Origin: Gymnothorax reevesii | Lineage: Eukaryota > Chordata > Actinopteri > Anguilliformes > Muraenidae | Direction: 5' to 3' | Assembly: GCA_029721435.1 (NCBI GenBank) | Contig: CM056580.1 | Location: forward strand, 75,975,367-76,039,366 | Length of the DNA: 64,000 bases | Shown here: positions 36,366-47,057 of the stretch, in pieces | Position numbering within the stretch: position 1 is the stretch's first letter | Layout: every line of letters begins with the position of its first letter | Made by a program: the position numbers and the translations under genes | The notes under the pieces: generated by a model | What the model saw: only the letters and a program-made list of their open reading frames with translations | What the model was told of the DNA's origin: nothing | Databases searched by the model: none

Positions 36366-36449
36366 TATGTGTCTCCCATTAAGGTGCTGACGGTGACCCT
36401 TGGTGCCGCGGGGGGAGATAACCTGCAGTGTTTTCTGATCCTGGATCAG
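36366..36449 (+). repeat. 80-bp direct repeat, second copy
   Basis: This is the partner of 36060-36140. It is followed by a GCCAGCCAGCC-rich segment and a GGGCCGGGCCGCTGCTCGGC patch near 36614. Confidence 0.8.
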
Positions 36450-37764
36450 ATACGAGTGGTAAAAGCCTGGCCAGCCAGCCATCCAATTGTCAGCCACCCA
36501 ATCGTTGAAGTTCTCACCTGCCTGCCGACCAATTGGTCCCGCAGGCCAGCCAATCGTTGAGCTTGATCACTAAGGCACTCACTCACTCACTAACTGACAT
36601 TAGTGTTTATAGGGGCCGGGCCGCTGCTCGGCCCTGCCCAATAAGTGTATTTTCAATATACAATTGAATTAATAATTTAAAGCATCAAATAATGTTTCAG
36701 TGTTTCCAATATAGTACAAGGTGGATAAATTTTTCATATTGCTCCTTTTATCACTTGCATTTTCCATACTGGACCATCTTTCTCAGAAATGACATTGTTT
36801 TAACTGGGATGGAATGGATGGGCTCATGTTTGCACCATCAGAATTTGAGAGCAATTGATTAAGAGTCACCTGAGTAATGCATCTGAGTAATTTGAGGCTG
36901 TTTGATGCGCCATAATGCTCAGTTGAAACATACAATAGAACACAAAATTTGAAATACAGCAGGCATTGGTTATTTCTGATGAAAAAAGAAGTGATAGGAA
37001 AAGAAGTTCAATATCCATTATTTTACCCAAATTACTAATCTTTTTATCCAATATGTAAAAATATTTGCTTAGACTCACCCAGGGCCACCGACAGGGGAGG
37101 GCAGGTTATTCTGAGCCCTGGGTTAGGGGGGCCCAGACCTGGGCCCTCTGACCAGTTGGGGCGATGCGAGGCGCGGCAAACAGGGGCCCTCTGGGGGTCT
37201 CCTTGTCCAGGGCTCAGGCAAACCTGTTAGCTGCCTACCCATGGGTATGGGATAATGCTTGGCCCCACAGTAAGGTGGACAGTTTAAATTTCTGCCCTGC
37301 TTCACCCGAGCAGCAAAATTGCCTCTGCCTGCTATTATGCTGCATCACTCTCTGCTGCATCTAGAAACATTGTCAGCAGCTCACTCTTGCCTGCTGCTAG
37401 TTAATGTGTTAATGTGTGCTTCCTACTGCATGTAAGCTGCTTCATGTGGACAGACAGGTTTTAGACAAGTTGCTAGGGGACCTTTAAAACATAGGTTATA
37501 AGAGATTTTTATGACACAAACCGAGAGGATTATCAGGACTTATGCTGCATTCCATTTACCTCGGAAGCCAGAGGTCGCAGCTGGGAATGACGTCACAGCC
37601 GAGTTATCAGCATTCCATTTACAACGTCGGAAAAAAGTTGCCAACCGCCATAAACCGGGAAGAAGAGTAGTAAAACAAGATGATCACATCTATGAAAGCT
37701 ATTCTCGCGTTTGCCTTGTCCAAATATAAGCAACTTCTGCAGCCTTCAAACATGGTGGATTTCC
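36450..37764. other. No recognisable gene
   Basis: A GC-rich block at 37080-37310 with several GGGCCC motifs stands out from its AT-rich neighbours. GCATTCCATTTAC occurs twice (about 37548 and 37611), each followed by TCGG within a few bases, suggesting a degraded MITE. No coding signal is recognised. Confidence 0.4.
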
Positions 37765-39303
37765 ATATATACTGACCAAAACTTCCAACGCAACACTCGG
37801 GTTTATTGCAACACATGTAATTTTCTTACGATAAATTTAACAATACATAACAAATATTAAGACTCAAATGAAAAACACAGTTTTAAAGTCAGGAATGAAG
37901 AACAGATTTTTCCTGGTTTCCAATTCATTGCATCAGTTGAAGGCGCAATTCTGGATCACCGAAGTCAGTATCTTGTATGGCCTCCTCTGGCGTTACACAC
38001 AGCCTGGATTCTGCGATGCATGGAGCCAATCAAATGCCGAATTTCAGCCTGTGTGATGCGGTCCCATTACTCCTGGAGTGCTTGACGTAACTGTTGGACT
38101 GTGGCTGGTTCTGGATCACGCCTTCTCACCCGGCGATCCAGAATATCCCATACATGTTCTATAGGGTTTAAATCTGTGGAATACGCGGGCCAATCAAGAC
38201 ACTGAACATTATTCTGCCTCAGGTAGTCCTGACAGACTCTGGTGACATGTGGTCTCGCGTTATCCTGTTGCAGCGTTAGGCGATAGTGATGGACGAGAGG
38301 AACTGCGACAGGGGTAGGATGTCGTCACGATAACGGGCCGCACTGAGGTTTCCATCGATAAAAGTGAGGTCTGTCTTGTGTCTACTGCTTATTCCAGCCT
38401 AAACCATCACACTGGGTCCACCCCAGCGGTCACGCTGCAGGATGGTAGCGTCAGTGTAATGTTCCTGTCGCCTACGCCATACACGCAGTCTTCCGTCAGA
38501 CACACTCAACTTGAACCTTGATTCATCGGAGAAGAGTACTCTGTTCCACCTGAGAGCATTCCAGCCCAAATATGCCCTTGACCATCGCAGATGGACGCTG
38601 CGACGTGCAGGAGTCAACACCAAACCACGGCGGGGACGTCGGTTGTGCAAGTCCGCTTCACGCAGACGGTTGCGTACGGTTTGGTCGCTAATCCAGTTCT
38701 GGTGACGACCTCCGGTCAGAGCAGCAGTAACTGTAGCTGGCAGGATGTGATTGCGCAGGTGCTAGAGGCGAATATGGGGATCCTGCTGAGGGGTGGTGAC
38801 ACATAGTCTTGGGGCACGTGGTCGATCACCGGTGCTTCCTGTTTCATTATACCGGCTCCAGAGACGTGATATGGTCAACACATGGACGCCCAGGTTCCTT
38901 GCAACCTGTCTTTGCGACATTCCACCAGTGAGCATACCAACGGCTCGCTCTCGCTGATTTTGACTTAGGCGTGGCATGGTCACACGTTGACCCAGGATAA
39001 TGCAAAGGAATATTTAAGTTGCCCATTGCTACGGCTATTTATTGACCAAATTCTCAAAGGATTGTTCAATGAGTTCTACTCAACCTGACGGGATAGGCAA
39101 AATTCTAAACAATGTGCAATCAAGCGGAGCGAGCTGCCCACACAACAAAATCAAAACAATTTTCTGAGCTTTTAAGTTGTAGTTGATGTATCATGGCTCA
39201 AAACCAATATCCCATTTTATGTACACCAAATGTTTCAAAATATATTACATTGGAAGTTTTGTTTTTGTTTTGTACGTTACGTTGGAAGTTTTGGTATATA
39301 TAC
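37765..39303 (-). mobile_element. Tc1-like transposon, near full length
   Basis: The inverted ends share ACCAAAACTTCCAACG, found at 37776-37790 and, inverted, at about 39279-39295. TATATA sequence lies at both edges, so the TA target copies cannot be placed exactly. The body is about 1.5 kb and carries one transposase gene on the minus strand. It belongs to the same transposase subfamily as the deleted copy at 7997-8844. Confidence 0.85.
37950..38983 (-). pseudogene. Tc1-like transposase (DD34E), inactivated
   Basis: The gene starts with ATG at 38983 and reads MPRLSQNQRERAVGML, followed by the helix-turn-helix SQRQVARNLGVHVLTISRLW and a second DNA-binding unit near 38700. The catalytic residues are all visible: Asp in LFSDESRF, Asp in LQQDNARPH, and Glu in PIEHVWDI, the last two separated by 34 residues. 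Stops interrupt it at about 38762, 38399 and 38066, and one frameshift lies between 38400 and 38280. The C-terminus ends GGHTRY as in the 8-kb copy. The protein cannot be made whole, although the catalytic positions have not yet decayed. Confidence 0.9.
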
Positions 39304-39387
39304 GTCAAACAATGTATACGGCTGATTTAGTGTGACAAACAAGAGTCAGAAGTAAGAACGCAGCAATAGTCCTGTGAAAATAAATGA

Positions 39388-39533
39388 AAACTGGCCACAT
39401 CTGATAATGTAGAGAGTTTTCGGAGTTTCCGTTATGGTAGTTGAAATGAATGATTGAAAACAGGTTGTGAACAATCATTAACTTTAAGGGATTGTTTGAG
39501 CTTCCCCTGTTGCCAATTCACGAGCCGCCACTG
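39388..39533. mobile_element. Lone arm of the hAT-type MITE family
   Basis: This 146-bp segment matches the right arm of the element at 4601-5189 almost throughout, ending GAGCCGCCACTG. The expected left arm is not found upstream, so the copy is truncated. Confidence 0.8.
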
Positions 39534-40649
39534 ATCATAGCCCTCGACCTGTGCCAAGTGTAATACAGTAAAGCTGCCTCTACACATGCGAAAATTAATG
39601 TGCAGTGGCGCGATATTTACGGCGCCACAAACGGTGATTTGGGGCTATATTTATGGAAAGTGGGCAAATCCAAGATTACGGACTGGCGTTTGACAGCTGT
39701 AGGGAGCAATTTTGATGATTACGCCACTGAAATTCAGTCAAGAAAATTTTTAGATTAATTTCTTGTGCTGCTATATGTGGTAATCCATGTTACGCTCAGC
39801 ATGCATTCCCGATATCAATATTCTAAAGCCCCTTCTCACAACTAAAATCAAATAAAATAAAAAGCCAGGAAAAAGCAGAGACTGGATGCGGAGTTCTTTC
39901 TACGCAAGAGTTAACTACTTCTTTCTGTACGTTTCCCCATTTAAAACTACCTAGGTGCATACTGCAACGCGCTGTTAGAATTGGAATTTTGGCATATGTG
40001 TACTCGGGTATGGCACGATATTACTAGCAAGAAAGCTGACCAACGGGGAGAGGGGACAATCGCACTGTGGCACAGTACCGAACAATCGTACCTTGTGCTA
40101 AAGCCTAATATGCCTAATATACTTACGCCTACATACGAAATTTAGCATTTTAAAAGCCTAGCATTGTAGGTGTTGTACGTATTGAGCCTATGCTGTTGGA
40201 TCTGTAGGCCCTAGTCTGCGTTTTGTCATAGACTCGACAGTGCACGACAGTGCATATGAGAGCATCATCGCGGCAGTGTGAGCATTCTTTTAACATGCAA
40301 TGCATGATCGAATTTAAATTTGAATTCGCATGGCCTTGTCATTGACTTGTCTTTGGTGGGCGCGCGCCACGTCACTTGAGCATTCATGCACCCATCAGTT
40401 ATACAGAGTTTGGAAACTGAACTGTCGCTTTGTTAACGACTGCGAAGAACACAATGAACACGAGGAACGAACCGTCAATTGAGAATGTTCTTCCAAGAGC
40501 AAAGTATTGTTCATGTCAAGCGCCATTGAGATAATCTCTGACGTAGAGGAGTGTCGGGCAAGGAAGGTAAACAAGCACCATTTGTGCGCAGTCAAGTGAC
40601 GTTGAGGAGTGTCGTGCTATGATTGGCTGATCAATGTACATATGTACCA
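39534..40649. other. No recognisable gene
   Basis: No exon or clear repeat is recognised. A CAGTGGCGCGAT near 39603 and an inverted CGCCACTG near 39720 hint at a tiny hAT-like remnant but lack supporting flanks. Confidence 0.35.
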
Positions 40650-41090
40650 ACTGACCTGTTAAAAAAAATCTCGCGGCCAGGACAGGCAGCAGCAAAAAAC
40701 GCAAAGTTACAGACGAGAGAAACAATGCACAATTTACAAAACACAACATTTGGATTTAAAATAGAATCATCAAGGAGTCAAATCTGAGGACCAAAATTCA
40801 CACAGCTGAGCTAAAACAACAACATCCAATAGAGTCTGCTTCCATGTCTATCATTTTAGATTTAAAAACATTTAAGGACACCAGCTCCTTGAGCCTCAAG
40901 TCGTTCTGCAACAGATTCCAGGCTGAGGGTGCAGAATACCCAAAAGCTCTCTTCCCAATTTCGGTCCGCACGTTTGGAACAGAGAGCATTAGAAAGTCCC
41001 GAGAATGCAAAGAATAGTGTCCAGTACTTCTCTGTATCATAAAAGCACAAAGATATCGGGGAAGCAGACCAGTGTGAATTTCCATGTCGG
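40650..41090 (-). pseudogene. LINE reverse transcriptase, C-terminal remnant
   Basis: The minus-strand frame 41085-40798 gives 95 residues. It contains HYSLHSRDFLMLSVPNVRTE and GKRAFGYSAPSAWNLLQNDL, followed by LKELVSLNVFKSKM. This pattern is the C-terminal tail of reverse transcriptases of non-LTR retrotransposons of the L2/Rex1 type. The DNA after the stop, read on the minus strand, includes CTGCTGCCTGTCCTGGCC, which resembles the 3' untranslated end of such elements. The catalytic part of the reverse transcriptase and the endonuclease are absent, as expected for a 5'-truncated insertion. It encodes no active enzyme. Confidence 0.8.
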
Positions 41091-42294
41091 TTTCCTAACT
41101 AGCAAATGAGTGTTAATTTGTTCAGTTGCGAGAATCAATCCCTATCCATTTCCCCGCAGCTTGCATTATTGTTCATTGCAATAATTATCAAGCATTTTCC
41201 TATCCACATTAATGTCTAACAAAGCTTTGAATCCCTAATGCTGAATGGGCTGTGAGCTAAATTCAGCAAACTAAAGCCCAGCCAAAGAGATGAGTGACAG
41301 CAATAAAGCTAGCTATCTCGGTGTTTGCCATTTTTCCCAGTTCTTTCTTCAAAGCTTTCTGCTCATCAGCTATCTTTATGAACTTCAGGATTTTGAAAGA
41401 GTATAGTTGCCAATGCTATTTTTGGCAACTACAGTATACCTCTAGAACCTCTATTTTTGAACTTTCTGCCATCAATGTAGTCAGTGCTAAGTTTTAGAAG
41501 TATTTAAACAAGCATTCTGTGAACGCACTTATTGATTAACAAGCACTGCAGCCTGCTTCCTGGCTGAGTCCTTTGCTGATTGGTTAATGTCTCTGAGCAG
41601 AAAAGGAGGGACATAATATTTTATTACCGAGCTTACATGGCCTAGATGGGACATTGATATCAGTGCAATGCATCAGAGAATATAGTATTTCTGTGAAGGA
41701 TGGCAGAGTGTAGGGGGGAAAAAAATTCATCAATCACACTGGACAAACACAATATAGCAAATAGACCACTGTTGCCTGAAGGGAAAATATTAAACTGTCA
41801 TAAAAAGTTCATAAAATGATAACATTCTAAGTAAAATGATCGTTCGTGCATCAAAACCAAGAGATCAAATATGCGTAAATGAGTAATTTTACAAAATAAC
41901 ATGTAACCGGGTGAGGAGTTCTTTGTATTTTAACTGTTAATAGAACAACAATGAACACTTCCATAAAGCTTCCTACGAAATGGTTCCTTTAAATGTCATT
42001 GTGCTAAGTGTACAAAGTGCGTTATGGGAAACAGGCGGGTATAAGTTGAATCCGAAGAAGATGAACCGATTTTTTGTATTACAGGCGAAAAACTGAATCG
42101 GCCATAGTAAGGTATCCGAAAGCGTAAGTTACCAGCATACTGTTCAGCAACAAAAGTGCCATACTCTTGTACATTTTTCGGTTGTACTGTCCACTGAAAA
42201 TGTTCATACTATGCTTTTGCTGTTTATAGAGGGGAGAGATTTGCTGTTGCTGTGCTGCGCTCCACGTGTGCTACGAATTAGCATGCCCTGCACT
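41091..42294. other. No recognisable gene
   Basis: Short open frames only; no repeat or domain signal recognised. Confidence 0.4.
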
Positions 42295-42299
42295 TGAAA

Positions 42300-43278
42300 G
42301 TGAGTTGCCATTTTGCATTGAGGAGACAAGTATCTTGAGTTGAGCCATTGGAATTTGATCCCACTCTTGTTTAATGCAGGCCTCCAGCTGCTGGAAAGTT
42401 TTGGTTCTCCTTTGATGGAATTTTAGTTTAATTATGCGCCAAATGTTCTCAATCGGTGAAAGATCAGGTCTGCAGGCAGGCCAGTTCAGCACACGGATTC
42501 TTCTACTATGAAGCCATGCTGTTGTAATAGCTGCAGTATGTGGTTTTGCATTGTCCTGCTGAAATACAGAAGGCCTTCCCTGGAATAAATGTCATCTGGA
42601 GGGGAGCATATATTGCTCTAAAACCTTTATAAACGTTTCAGCATTCATGGTACGTTTTAAAACATGCAACTGTCCCACACCATATGCACTAATGCATCTC
42701 CACACCATCAGAGATGCTGGCTTTTGAACTGAATGCTGAAAACAGGAGGGGTGGCCTTACTCCTCTTTAGCCCAAAGGACATGACGCCCATAATTTCCAA
42801 CAAGAATGTCAAATTTGGACTCGTCTGACCACAGGACACTTTGCCACTTTGCTACAGTCCATATTAAATGAGCCTTGGCCCCCAGAACATGGCGACACTA
42901 CTGGATCATGCTCAACAATGGCTTCATTTTTGCATGATAGAGTTTTAGGTGGCATTTGTGGATGGTACGGCGGACTGTGTTAACAGACAGTGCTTTTTTG
43001 AAGTATTCCTGGGCCCATTTAGTAATGCCTATGACAGAATCATGCCGGTGAGTGACGCAGTGCTATCTGAGGGCCTGAAGATCATGGCATCCAGTAAAGG
43101 TCTTCGGCCTTGTCCCTTACACACAGATATTTTTCCAGCTTCTCTGAATCTTTTGATGATGTTATGCACTGTCGATGATGAGACTTTCAAAGCCTTTGCA
43201 ATTTGACATTGAGGAACATTTAAAGTATTCCACAATTTTTTTACGCAAGCCTTCACAGGTTGGAGAGCCTCTGGCCAT
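42300..43278 (-). pseudogene. Tc1-like transposase (DD34E), inactivated
   Basis: The minus-strand reading can start at an ATG at 43276-43278. VKKLWNTLNVPQCQIAKALK and STVHNIIKRFREAGKISV give the first DNA-binding unit, and KGQGRRPLL the linker. The catalytic motifs are preserved: WSDESKFD near 42830, FQQDNAKPH near 42560, and SPIENIWRI near 42450, with 34 residues between the second Asp and Glu. Stops and frameshifts break the frame, for example a nonsense codon in the LRALRRHC segment near 43065, and the last residues are missing. Compared with the plus-strand copy at 30.7 kb, this one has decayed less at its active site but has lost its 3' end. Confidence 0.9.
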
Positions 43279-43632
43279 CTTTACTTCTGAGAGCCTCAGC
43301 CTCTCTAAGTCATCCCTTTGATAGCCAGTCATGTCACACACTTGATCCCAGTTAACTTAATTACTTGCTAAATGTTCTTTCAGCTGATTCTCTAATATAT
43401 TAATTGCTTTTTCAGCCCTTTTTTACCCGTGTCCCAACTTTTCTGAGACCTGTTGCAGCCAGAAAATTTGAAAATTTGCAGATAAAAATGTAAAATGTCT
43501 CAATTTCAACATTTGAAATGTTATCTATGTTCTATTGTAAATAACATATTGGCTCATGTGATCTGAAAGTAGTTGAATTTTGATTTTATTGAAAATTTAC
43601 ACTTCGTCCCAACTATTTTGAAATTAGGGTTG
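42300..43632 (-). mobile_element. Tc1-like transposon, 3'-truncated
   Basis: The 5' terminal repeat (about 43430-43632, ending AATTAGGGTTG) matches the element at 30354-31932. The 3' end, on the left here, is lost just before the end of the transposase gene, so no left terminal repeat remains. Confidence 0.9.
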
Positions 43633-43807
43633 TTGTAGTTTTAGCCTAATTATCACAAAATAATCTAATTATTTAATATAATATTTTTGGAGGTCATGTA
43701 AATCTGTGCCATAGAATTTTATCTTCTGAGTTGACTGCGTAGAGCTGAGTTGTCTCATTCAGACCCACACTACACACTTGCTTCAATGACATCTCTCATA
43801 AGATCAA

Positions 43808-44210
43808 AGGTGTTCCGTCAGTATAGGAAAATTGCCCATGAAAGCTTTTGATTTCTTACCATATTGACTGTGTGGATATGGGTTTAGAAAATGCATTCGT
43901 TTTTTGTATCATATGCGTTTGGACAGATGTGGGCCAAATTTAGATGAGCATATGGGGATAAATCAATGAATAACCAATTATCGCAGTGCTAGTCCTAAAT
44001 TTATAACTGTTATTGTTGCTGCCATCCCAAGCAACAATTTGACACAAAACATGGTTTAATTGCTCTGAAAAATATTAGACCCAGGAGGAATTGAAGCCAT
44101 AAAAAGCATCCATTTTTCATTACAAATTGAAAGTTTAACATTGAAATTAATATAGTTCCCAAAGTGATCCACCCTAAATATTTGGTAAAAAGTAGGTGCA
44201 ATATGCCTAG
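43808..44210. repeat. Left arm of a large inverted repeat
   Basis: This 403-bp arm begins GGTGTTCCGTCAGTATAGG and ends GTAGGTGCAATATGCC. Its reverse complement is found in two pieces, 46682-47057 and 45235-45302, separated by a solo LTR. Identity is high by eye over the whole arm. Confidence 0.93.
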
Positions 44211-45234
44211 ATCTCTCCATATGTGATTTAACAACGATGAAATCATGGGCTAAATTCAGTACAGAAAAATTATTTACCTATGAATAGGCCAGTACTTCAC
44301 GTTGATTGAACTGGTCCCGTTCCAATGAAATATTGCCTTTCACTCTCGGTATTGCGTGGGTTGACTTGGCATTCGGCAGTTGATTGGGCTTCATAAAGCG
44401 CGCGATTTCTCTCCATAGGTGATGTAACAGCAATGAGATCATGGGTGTTATTTTCTGTACAGTGGCAAAGCCAGAACTGGGAATTCGGTTGCACAAAACA
44501 TCTGTTTAAAACAATTATTAGTCCTGACCTGTTCTCAGTCATTTTCATAATTAACAAAAGATTCACTCCCAGAGCACTTCACACTGAACAGGTGCTGCTT
44601 GTTGTCCCTGATTAGGTAACAACACAATCATTCATTTGGAGGCATATTTGCTGTATTTAAATTAACGTTATTCAAAATTGCATACCTATCAACTCTCACG
44701 CAAATAGCTTGAGCCGCATGCTTTTTTATAGCCTATTTAAAGTGTCATGAAAACAGTGATTTAAAAAAAATGGCGTGTGTGTGAGTGTATATTGCAAGTG
44801 TATTATACTATCTGGATTATTTCAGGTCTCAGACCAAATACATTAAACCTTACACATACAAATTTTGACAAGCTCTCAAAAAAAAAGAAACATATTAAGT
44901 GGCTTAGATTTCAACTTAAGATTAGATATTCAACTAATTGAACCACAACATATTGCTGACCATTAATCTTTCATCTTTATAAAACACATGATGCTGGATC
45001 TTTTCAAGGGAGATCTGATCCAGAAGAGATCTAGATATGATCTTTGGGTAAAGGCCCTAAATGATGAATACTGGATCTACTGTGACCTATTTATTCACTG
45101 TTTTCATGACCTAGTTTGCCTTTGCCTCAAAATGGCTTTTTAGATTTTTTTCTATTTTCCAAGGATGGTGGACATGCAGCCGTCCTACTACATTGTTACC
45201 AGTGAAATAATTTCTTAAAACTTTGGGCAAACGA
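44211..45234. other. Spacer of the inverted repeat
   Basis: The first part contains a direct duplication: 44211-44275 and 44402-44470 share CTCTCCATA, TGAAATCATGGG or TGAGATCATGGG, and GTACAG. Near 44515-44710 are segments like TGACCTGTTCTCAGTCATTT and GCATACCTATCAACTCTCAC, which resemble pieces of the hAT-type MITE at 4601-5189. No coding region is recognised. Confidence 0.6.
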
Positions 45235-45302
45235 ACTTGGCATACTGCACCTACTTTTTTTTTTTTACCTATTATTTCGGGTGGATCACTTTGGGAACTA
45301 TA
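45235..45302. repeat. Right inverted arm, inner piece
   Basis: It is the reverse complement of the inner end of the left arm (about 44150-44210). The arm is cut at CTATA, the target site of the solo LTR, and continues at 46682. Confidence 0.92.
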
Positions 45303-46681
45303 TGTGAGGTTACGCTCAGGAACCAGACGCAAGAACAAAGTAATCCAAAAAACTTGTGCTATATTATGAATGGGGAAGAACCCCCGCAGAGCATGAGGCA
45401 ACAGTACAAAGTCCACAATCCAAGAATCAGAATCCCAGGGACGTAATCCAAGTTGTAACCAGGGCAGCAAACACAAAACTCGTGGTCGGGCAAAAAAGGT
45501 TTGATACACAGATGCAAACAAATCCAAGTCAAAGCCAAAATCACAATCGGGGACGTACCAGTCAGAAGAGAATCACAAAGAGTACAAGGCATAAACGATT
45601 GTAGCACAGGCAAGCCAAGGGAAACGTTCTGACTAAGGCAGGTGGCGAAATGACTGCTTAAATACACAAACGGGAAGTCATATGCTACAATAGGAAAAAG
45701 GTTAGCTGGATCAGACTAATTACAAAGGAATGAACAAGAGGAAGTTCCTAACCACATGAAATTGGCAAAAGCCAAAACTCGGACAGGGATCACAAAGACA
45801 GCCTATGAACACACATATGGCTCCGGTTGGGGAGTTCTAACGGGCACAGATAAGGAGGCAGAACAGAGTTTAACAAGTGCGGAGGATCCGCTGAAACGCA
45901 GCAAAGTAGATTGAGTAAAGACAAGGGGTAGAGACTAGAATGGGGCGAATGCTGAGAGCTCATAAGTCAACTAGTAAATTGCAGCTATACAATCCCTTGT
46001 GCTCATTAGTAAGTTAGTACTAAAAACAATGTTAGTCTTGGTTAGTATCTTAACTACAAAAAAATAACAAACTGTTAGTACTGTTAGTAATTATGGAAAA
46101 GCAAGGCGAAGGAAGAAAACGAGATTAGAAAGAATGATTGAAATCCCAGAAACCATGAAATCACCCGAAAGTGTGGCACGTAATACTGGGGCAGTGAGCA
46201 ATCACATAACATGAGACCAGACAGGGGGAAACAAAGGGTGCGTTCGAGCGCGTCTGCAAGTAAGCCAGCTGCGCGAGATTACCAAAAAATTACGCGAGAA
46301 TCTTGCCAAAGTTGCGCGATAAGCCCTCCAAACCCCACGATAGCTGCAAGATCCTACTGCTGTCGCAGGGTTTGGAGGGCTTATCGCGCAACTTCTGCAA
46401 GATTCTTGCGTAATTTTTCGGGAATCTCGCTCAGCCATCTTACTTGCAGATGCGCTCGAACGCACCCAAAGTGCAATGCATGGTAAGAAACAAAACAAGA
46501 ACCAGAATCTAACTGAGAGAATGGAATATGACAGACCTACAGACAAAGCAAAAACAAAACGAGGCATGGAATCAGAATCGTAATCAAAGCATGGTCAGAC
46601 AAAGCAGAATCATTATCAAAACATGGGCAATCAAGGCAGAATCATGGACAAGACATGGTCAGACAAAGGAGGATCATAACA
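45303..46681 (-). mobile_element. Solo LTR, family A, copy 3
   Basis: The 1379-bp element starts TGTGAGGTTACGC and ends GATCATAACA. It is flanked by a perfect CTATA duplication (45298-45302 and 46682-46686). It interrupts the right arm of the large inverted repeat; removing it and one CTATA rejoins the arm. It is longer than the other copies partly because a 232-bp MITE has inserted into it. Confidence 0.95.
46236..46467. mobile_element. 232-bp palindromic MITE inside the solo LTR
   Basis: The ends are GGGTGCGTTCGAGCGCGTCT and, from the right, GGGTGCGTTCGAGCGCATCT. The two arms, about 105 bp each, are near-complementary, so the element folds into one long hairpin. It is flanked by AAA on both sides. 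The uninterrupted site ACAAAGTGCAA survives in the LTR copies at about 3636 and 11703, which fixes the boundaries. A 3-bp duplication and GGG ends suggest PIF/Harbinger, though the usual TWA target is not present. Confidence 0.92.
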
Positions 46682-47057
46682 CTATATTAATTTTAATGTT
46701 AAACTTTCAATTTGTGAAAAAATATAGCCAAATTGTGTTTTTTTACGGCTTCAATTCCTCCTGGGTCTCATTTTTCAAAGCAATTAAGCCATGTTTGGTG
46801 TCAAATTGTTCCTTGGGATGGCAGCAACAAAACAATGATAAATTTTAGAATTAGCACTGTGATAATTGGAAGTTATTCATAGATTTATCCCCAAATATTG
46901 GTTTTAGGGGGGTGCTCATCTAAATTTGGCCCACATCTGTCCTATATGATACAAAAAACAAATACATTTTGTAGACCCACATACATCTCTCCACACAGTC
47001 AATATGGTAAGGAATCAAAACCTTTCATGGGAAATTTTCCCATACTGACACAACACC
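46682..47057. repeat. Right inverted arm, outer piece
   Basis: It is the reverse complement of about 43808-44160, ending GTCAGTATGGG... when read from the other strand. The short open frames inside it are not supported as genes. Confidence 0.93.

Noticed and set aside
38511..38806. Plus-strand frames over the Tc1 element at 38 kb
   Set aside because: They are antisense to the minus-strand transposase.
39603..39727. Possible tiny hAT-like element with CAGTGGCG ends
   Set aside because: Only 8 bp of inverted repeat and no 8-bp flanking duplication.
45111..45667. Open frames of 100-138 codons across 45.1-45.7 kb
   Set aside because: They lie across the inverted-repeat arm and the solo LTR, and the equivalent frames are broken in the other LTR copies.
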